From: Candidatus Uhrbacteria bacterium CG10_big_fil_rev_8_21_14_0_10_48_16
GTDB lineage: Bacteria > Patescibacteriota > Patescibacteriia > UBA9934 > GWF2-40-263
DNA: 35,695 nt
Assembly: GCA_002793515.1 (NCBI GenBank)
Contig: PFEU01000007.1
Location: 1 to 35,695, forward strand
Reading direction: 5' to 3'
The stretch's first letter is position 1. Every line of letters starts with the position of its first letter. The notes below the pieces were generated by a model. That model made no database searches and was not told the DNA's origin. It saw nothing but the letters and a program-made list of their open reading frames with translations. The translations under genes and the position numbers were made by a program. This document shows positions 31,487-35,695 of the stretch, in pieces.

Positions 31487-33712
31487 TCAGTGGGGCGACG
31501 TGGTCGACCCGCTGAAGTAGTAGCCGTAGCCGGTGTTGCCGACCACGTCGCAGCCGTCCGAGTTCCCGGAGCTGGCGCAGAAGCCGTCGGCGTAGGTGTT
31601 GCACACCTCCTCGACCGGGCGAACCCAGTCGGAGCAGTCGGAGGTATCGACCGAGGTCGAACCGTCCGACCCCAGGCTGGAGATGAACCAGCCGTAGCTG
31701 TATCCACTTCCGCTGGGGGTGATGCACCACGCGTCGACGGAGACGCCGTCGATGGTGATGGTGCTGACGCTCACACCGGTGGAGGTGGACAGACTGGTGA
31801 GACTGCCCAAGTCCTGGACGTAGACCGTCGACCCGGACCAGTCGGGCTCGTACAGGTTCTCGGTCACGGCGCACAGGTCCGTGCCGTTCACCTCGTAGGG
31901 GTCTGCACCGTTCTCGATGCCGTCCCCGTCGTTGTCCATGCAGGCCCAATCGGCGGAGTCGGCGTTGCCGTCGCAGTCGTTGTCCAGACCGTCCGAGCAG
32001 TAGTCCACCTCGGTGAGGTAGTCGGTGCTCGTGGGGTCCAGGACGAAGTCGAACTCGACGGGTCCTCCGGGGTAGGCGTCTGCGCTGGTGTCGTCGCAGT
32101 CGGTGTTGTCCTCGACGTAGCCCGAGGGCTCGTCGCAGTCGTCGAGGCTGTCAGCGGGGTTGCCGTAGCCATCGAGGTCGTCGTCCGCGTACCAGGTGGT
32201 GGCGTCGGTCGCCTCCTCGTCGATGCTTCCGTCGCAGTCGTCGTCGATGCCGTTGCAGGTCTCGGAGGAGCCGGGGCCCACACTCGCATCGTCGTCGTCG
32301 CAGTCACCGCTCGCGCTCACGTAGCCCGTGGGGGCGGAGCAGGCGTCCGCGGAGACGGAGGCATCGCCGTAGCCGTCGGCGTCGGCGTCGTCGTACCACG
32401 TGGTGGCGTCCACCGCGGAGGACTCGTTGATCGAGCCGTCGCAGTCGTCGTCGTAGGTGGTCGAGCAGTACTCGTATGCGCCGGGGTTCACCCCCGAACG
32501 CGTGTCGTCGCAGTCGGTGTCGTCGAGCACGTAGCCCGAGGGCGCCGAGCAGGACTCCACCGAGGTGGTCGCCTCGCCGTACCCGTCGCCGTCCGCATCG
32601 CGGTAGTAGTCCGTCGCGTCCGTGGCACCATCGTCCACCGTACCGTTGCAGTCGTCGTCGACGCTGTTGCAGGTCTCGGTGGCGCTGGGGTTCACGTCCG
32701 GGTTGGTGTCGTCGCAGTCGGTGTCGTCGAGCACTCGGCCCGAAGGCTCCGTGCAGGACGAATAGTAGTCGGCGCTGTTGCCGAATCCGTCACCATCCGC
32801 GTCGGCGTACCAGTTGCTCCCCATGGTGTCGTTGGAGGGGTCGCAGTCATTGTCGATGCCGTCGTCGCAGACCTCGGCTTCGCCGGGGTTCACGTCGATG
32901 TCGGCATCGTCGCAGTCGGTCTGACTGGCGACGTAGCCCGTGGGGGCCTCGCAGGCATCCTGGGTGATGGCCGTGCCACCGAACCCGTCACCGTCCATGT
33001 CGGCGTACCAGGTGGTGTAGGTGCTCGGGTCGACGTTGCCCGATGCCGAGCCGACGTCGTCGTCATCGACGCGACCGTCACAGTCGTTGTCGATGCCACC
33101 ATCGCAGATCTCGATGGCCCCGGGGCTGATGTTCGGGTTGGTGTCGTCGCAGTCGGTGTCCTGAGAGACGTAGCCCATCGGCTGGACGCACGCGTCCATG
33201 CTGTTGTACTCGTCTCCGAAGCCGTCGGCGTCCTCGTCGGCGTACCAGGTCTGGATGAGACCCTCGTCGATCTCGCCGTCGCAGTTGTCGTCGGTCCCGT
33301 TGCAGGTCTCGGTGGCGCTGGGGTTCACGTCCGGATCGAAGTCGTCGCAGTCTCCGAGGTCGGCGACGTACCCATCGGGTTCACCGCACGCCTCCACGAA
33401 GTCCTCTTCCGTTCCGAACCCGTCACCGTCTTGATCGGCGTACCAGGTCTTCATGACCCCTTCGTCGATCTCGCCGTTGCAGTTGTTGTCGATGCCGTCG
33501 CAGGTCTCGCTGGCGTCGGGACGCACGCTGGCGTCAGAGTCGTCACAGTCATCACCAGCCGACCACCCGTCGCCGTCGGCGTCGGTGTAGTCCCAGCCAG
33601 TGTCACCCTTGTCATCGAAGACGATCTTCCCGGGCTCGCACCCGGTGAGGATCATCAGGATGGCCAACAGCCCCCACAACCGGTGGAGACCAGCCTTGAG
33701 TTCACGATACAT
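31487..33712 (-). CDS. Asp/Cys-rich MopE-type metal-binding repeat lipoprotein
   Basis: A 741-aa predicted surface lipoprotein. The N-terminus has a signal peptide with lipobox LTGC (acylated C25). Then come eight imperfect repeats of about 50-65 residues, each with a DCDD, a V(N/R)P.A.E.C and a D(N/D)DCDG..D core followed by WY.D.DGDG(F/Y)G. This is the putative metal-binding motif of MopE and thrombospondin type-3-like repeats, which bind calcium or copper; two disulphide-forming cysteines per repeat are typical. The last 150 residues form a separate Ser/Thr/Gly-rich domain. The coding sequence is extremely GC-rich relative to neighbours and dominated by GAC/GTC. GAGG lies five bases before the ATG at 33712. 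Its relatives are best known from Myxococcota-type bacteria, so acquisition is likely. Confidence 0.85.
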   Translation of the reverse strand: MYRELKAGLHRLWGLLAILMILTGCEPGKIVFDDKGDTGWDYTDADGDGWSAGDDCDDSDASVRPDASETCDGIDNNCNGEIDEGVMKTWYADQDGDGFGTEEDFVEACGEPDGYVADLGDCDDFDPDVNPSATETCNGTDDNCDGEIDEGLIQTWYADEDADGFGDEYNSMDACVQPMGYVSQDTDCDDTNPNISPGAIEICDGGIDNDCDGRVDDDDVGSASGNVDPSTYTTWYADMDGDGFGGTAITQDACEAPTGYVASQTDCDDADIDVNPGEAEVCDDGIDNDCDPSNDTMGSNWYADADGDGFGNSADYYSSCTEPSGRVLDDTDCDDTNPDVNPSATETCNSVDDDCNGTVDDGATDATDYYRDADGDGYGEATTSVESCSAPSGYVLDDTDCDDTRSGVNPGAYEYCSTTYDDDCDGSINESSAVDATTWYDDADADGYGDASVSADACSAPTGYVSASGDCDDDDASVGPGSSETCNGIDDDCDGSIDEEATDATTWYADDDLDGYGNPADSLDDCDEPSGYVEDNTDCDDTSADAYPGGPVEFDFVLDPTSTDYLTEVDYCSDGLDNDCDGNADSADWACMDNDGDGIENGADPYEVNGTDLCAVTENLYEPDWSGSTVYVQDLGSLTSLSTSTGVSVSTITIDGVSVDAWCITPSGSGYSYGWFISSLGSDGSTSVDTSDCSDWVRPVEEVCNTYADGFCASSGNSDGCDVVGNTGYGYYFSGSTTSPH

Positions 33713-33937
33713 TCGAACCTCACATCAGCGAATTGCGTCCTTTCTACACCACTAAAGAGAAGTTGGTGCATAGCGCATGTTAGAGGCAGTGAGCGAACAC
33801 CATGTCCGCACATGCTAACCCCTGCCAAACCTCCATTTGGCAGGAACTACCATCCCTCTAAAAGACGAAACACCCAGTAGAATTGATCTTTCTGAGTGTT
33901 ATTCAAGTTTTGAACCTATCAAATTATTGAAGAACTG
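33713..33937. other. Intergenic region upstream of the lipoprotein gene
   Basis: A non-coding stretch of 225 bases. It holds a nine-bp hairpin CCTGCCAAA/TTTGGCAGG at 33821-33844 without T-run, and the likely ribE terminator at 33866-33900. No convincing -35/-10 pair for the lipoprotein gene was found. Confidence 0.5.
33866..33900 (-). terminator. Probable terminator of ribE
   Basis: AACACCCAG pairs with CTGAGTGTT with one mismatch; on the minus strand it is followed by a T-rich stretch (TTTCGTCTTTT). Confidence 0.55.
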
Positions 33938-34552
33938 TCAAGCCTTCTGGTTCATCATTCTCTCAACCGTTTCAACCATCACTTGTGTTTGTGGATCAAT
34001 TTCCACGTTCACAAAATGTCCTATCCCTTTTGTGCCGAAGCGCGTCACACGAAGGGTCTCTGGGATAAACCATACCTGAAATGTGCCTTTGTCTTTATCC
34101 GCGTCAACCACGGTAAGACTGGCTCCATCGAGTCCAATGAATCCTTTTGAAAAAATAAACTTCATCCATTCAGGACTAACCTTAAACGTGACAGCTTTGT
34201 TGTTCTCCTGATCTGTCACTTCGATTATCTCTGCCATCGTTGAGACATGCCCACTCATGGGATGTCCCCCGATCTCGTCTCCCATCTTTGCACTCCGTTC
34301 GATGTTCACGAAGTCCCCTTGCTTCAGAGATCCAATCGTCGTTTTTACAAGTGTCTCTTGCATCGCGTCAAAACTGACAAGATTGTTCTCAATGAGAGTC
34401 ACGGTAAAACAAGCCCCATCAATAGAAACACTTGCTCCGATCTGTAAACCTCCCAGAAGTCGATCTGGAAGCTCCACACGAAACGACGTAAGTCCTGGCT
34501 TTTCTTCGAGTTCAATAACCGGACAAAGCGCTTGGATAATTCCTGTATACAT
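33938..34552 (-). CDS. ribE: Riboflavin synthase alpha chain
   Basis: The enzyme that dismutates two 6,7-dimethyl-8-ribityllumazine molecules into riboflavin, acting as a trimer in the cytoplasm. Two lumazine-binding repeats are visible: MYTGIIQ..GASVSIDGACFTVTLIE..GGHPMSGHVS and the second ending KGFIGLDGASLTVVDAD. I start at the ATG at 34552 because MYTGII matches the family's MFTGII beginning; the 150 residues added in the ORF track are antisense to the ArfB-like gene. That gives 204 aa, the expected size. Other rib genes are not in the window, so the pathway would need genes elsewhere. It is divergent from the ArfB-like gene. Confidence 0.93.
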   Translation of the reverse strand: MYTGIIQALCPVIELEEKPGLTSFRVELPDRLLGGLQIGASVSIDGACFTVTLIENNLVSFDAMQETLVKTTIGSLKQGDFVNIERSAKMGDEIGGHPMSGHVSTMAEIIEVTDQENNKAVTFKVSPEWMKFIFSKGFIGLDGASLTVVDADKDKGTFQVWFIPETLRVTRFGTKGIGHFVNVEIDPQTQVMVETVERMMNQKA

Positions 34553-34573
34553 ATATAAACAGCTTGCCCCAAA

Positions 34574-34602
34574 TTGGATGACCCAGCAAGCTCTGTTATA
34601 AT
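34574..34602 (+). promoter_or_regulatory. Promoter of the ArfB-like gene
   Basis: TTGGAT, 17 bases, perfect TATAAT preceded by TGT (extended -10). It ends eight bases before the ATG, so the mRNA should be leaderless. Confidence 0.75.
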
Positions 34603-34610
34603 CTTCGTAT

Positions 34611-35099
34611 ATGACATCAGAACGACGCGGGGGTGGACCCCCACCAGAAGTTACACAAGAACGACGACCAAAAGCGGTTGAATTTGATTGGAAGAATGGG
34701 GAAATCCCTCGTTCTGAAGTTGAAATTAAAGCCACTCGTGGAGGAGGACCTGGTGGACAAGCCATCAACACCACGTCAAATAACATGGAGGTGCGATGGA
34801 AGATCGGAGCTTCCCGATCTCTTTCAGAGGAACAAAAGATACTCTTGCGTGCATCGGCAAAGAGTCGCATCACCAAAGCAGATGAACTCATCTTTACCTG
34901 CCAAAGTGAACGCTCACAAAAACAGAACACAGAGGAAGCTCTCGAGAGACTCAATGCATTCATCCGAGAAGCCCTCACACCAGAAGCGGAACGTGTTGCC
35001 ACCACAAAATCGAAAGGACGAAAGGAAAAGGAAAAACGATTAAAGCAAGGAGATAAAAAGAGGAGAATCGCGCGTGGTCGCGTAAAAAATTGGGAATGA
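34611..35099 (+). CDS. ArfB-like peptidyl-tRNA hydrolase/ribosome rescue factor
   Basis: A 162-aa codon-independent release factor of the class I RF domain family. The catalytic GGQ lies in RGGGPGGQAINTTSNNMEVRW, and the C-terminal tail is strongly basic (KGRKEKEKRLKQGDKKRR), as needed to enter the empty mRNA channel of stalled ribosomes. There is no stop-codon recognition domain, which separates it from PrfA/PrfB. The N-terminal 40 residues contain an additional Pro/Gly-rich leader (RRGGGPPPEVTQ). A leaderless mRNA is likely. It releases nascent peptides from non-stop complexes, by family knowledge. Confidence 0.85.
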   Translation: MTSERRGGGPPPEVTQERRPKAVEFDWKNGEIPRSEVEIKATRGGGPGGQAINTTSNNMEVRWKIGASRSLSEEQKILLRASAKSRITKADELIFTCQSERSQKQNTEEALERLNAFIREALTPEAERVATTKSKGRKEKEKRLKQGDKKRRIARGRVKNWE

Positions 35100-35103
35100 C
35101 ACC

Positions 35104-35126
35104 AACCCGCTCATTGAGCGGGTTTT
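35104..35126 (+). terminator. Terminator of the ArfB-like gene
   Basis: AACCCGCTCA pairs with TGAGCGGGTT, ending in a four-T run. A TTGAGC in its stem, 17 bases and TAAATC (35114-35142) could be the promoter of the next gene. Confidence 0.75.
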
Positions 35127-35159
35127 CTCATACGATTAAATCAGCTAAACTATAGGGAT

Positions 35160-35695
35160 ATGACCTCCTTTCTTCTCGTTGCTCTCATCTTCTTTGTTCT
35201 CTGGCTTGCATTCTTTTTGTTCTCAAACGAGACACGCAGAGAACAACTCATCATGAGTGTTGTGGGACTTGTTCTTTCCCCTGGAATCCTCATCATCTCC
35301 GCCAACGATTTTCGCAACATCATTTCCGACCAAACAACAAGTCGTATAGGAATCGAAGATTTCCTTTTTGTCTTCTCATTCTTTGGGGTCTCGGCCGTTA
35401 TTTACCAAGTCCTCGTCGGAAAGCATGCACACAAAATTCGTGGAAGTCGTTATCAAATCAAGCATCTTGGTCACTGGATTGGTCATTTAGCCCTCGTTCT
35501 TGGACTCTGGGCGTTTGCCTCCCTCTTGCTCATTCATGTCTTCGCGCTTTCGAATATTCAAGGCCTTATCGTTGGAGGCCTCTTAATCGGCATGTACATC
35601 ATTGCAGATCGCCACGACCTCACCATGAACGCGCTTCTCTCGGGGCTCTTCATGGTAGGCCTTGTCTTCATCGTTGAACAGATCTTTTTCGTACG
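35160..35695 (+). CDS. Partial polytopic membrane protein (lycopene-cyclase-domain-like?)
   Basis: The gene runs off the right edge after about 178 codons; the ORF track omits it because no stop is seen. It begins MTSFLLVALIFFVLWLAFFL and has about five hydrophobic helices, with a short charged loop (KHAHKIRGSRYQIK). The segment RIGIEDFLFVFSFFGVSAVIY resembles the helix with (I/P)E(D/E)FLF found in heterodimeric lycopene cyclase-domain proteins, seen in several CPR genomes, but the match is by eye and only suggestive. The ATG at 35160 is the first available start. Confidence 0.6.
   Translation, partial: MTSFLLVALIFFVLWLAFFLFSNETRREQLIMSVVGLVLSPGILIISANDFRNIISDQTTSRIGIEDFLFVFSFFGVSAVIYQVLVGKHAHKIRGSRYQIKHLGHWIGHLALVLGLWAFASLLLIHVFALSNIQGLIVGGLLIGMYIIADRHDLTMNALLSGLFMVGLVFIVEQIFFV

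Noticed and set aside
31487-33712. Tandem DNA repeats here as a possible CRISPR or VNTR array
   Set aside because: The repeats are degenerate and in frame, encoding MopE-like protein repeats; there are no identical repeats with unique spacers.
31463-33880. 805-aa plus-strand ORF opposite the repeat lipoprotein gene
   Set aside because: It is a shadow: GC-rich repeats on the minus strand keep the antisense frame open. The translation is Val/Gly/Ala-rich low complexity, whereas the minus-strand product has a lipobox and clear domain repeats.
34553-35005. 150-residue N-terminal extension of ribE in the ORF track
   Set aside because: It is antisense to the ArfB-like gene and its promoter. Riboflavin synthase normally begins MFTGII, matched here by MYTGII at 34552.

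Overview
The window looks like a piece of a small-genome bacterium, most probably from the Patescibacteria (CPR) radiation. This is inference from gene content and style: compact single genes and short operons, a four-S1-domain RpsA, an L32 with an acidic/His-rich tail, isolated pilus-type ATPase, many membrane-anchored orphan proteins and very short mRNA leaders. TGA is used as a stop (for example the 7058-7390 gene, the kinase-like gene and ribE), so the recoded-UGA CPR lineages are unlikely. No CRISPR array, insertion sequence or prophage was seen.

Layout. 1-2500: a partial unknown gene, an AstE/AspA-type zinc hydrolase, a GNAT-like gene, and tRNA-Arg(UCG) and tRNA-Lys(CUU) flanking a large inverted repeat. 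2500-8800: NlpC/P60 peptidase, then a minus-strand housekeeping block (rnc, nusB, rpmF, gyrA, a one-TM protein, a metallo-beta-lactamase-fold protein, an unknown helical protein). 8800-15000: divergent promoters, then rpsA, ftsH, a polytopic membrane protein and a PilB/GspE-type ATPase on plus. 14940-18430: tsaE-tsaD (t6A tRNA modification), a nucleotidyltransferase-fold protein and an APH-fold kinase on minus. 18500-27000: MFS transporter, upp, typA (minus), a NodB-like secreted protein, an ECF-type sigma factor and a HelD-like helicase. 27000-35695: tRNA-Glu(UUC) with a GIY-YIG gene lodged in its transcription unit, a second MFS transporter, an unknown gene, a sialidase-like propeller, an AI-2E-family permease, a large Asp/Cys-rich repeat lipoprotein, ribE, an ArfB-like rescue factor and a partial membrane protein.

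The sequence shows two kinds of gene. Most genes use mixed, T/A-tolerant codons, and many begin only a few bases after a recognisable -10 box, so they look leaderless or nearly so. Scattered among them are seven single genes (1-129, GNAT-like, nucleotidyltransferase, upp, sigma factor, 28778-29191 and the repeat lipoprotein). These are visibly richer in G/C and in CTG/GAG/GTC-type codons. They usually have their own TTGACA-17-TAnnnT promoter, a GGAGG-like ribosome binding site and their own terminator. They look like individually acquired cassettes. Terminators and promoters are often interlocked, with the -35 box of the next gene sitting in or against the hairpin of the previous one.

The most unusual locus is 26974-27417. 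A good promoter is followed by a 22-base copy of the 5' end of tRNA-Glu, two tandem palindromes, a small GIY-YIG nuclease gene and then the complete tRNA-Glu. The stop codon of the nuclease gene lies inside the tRNA. It looks like a mini-element that inserted between a tRNA promoter and its tRNA while regenerating the tRNA 5' end.
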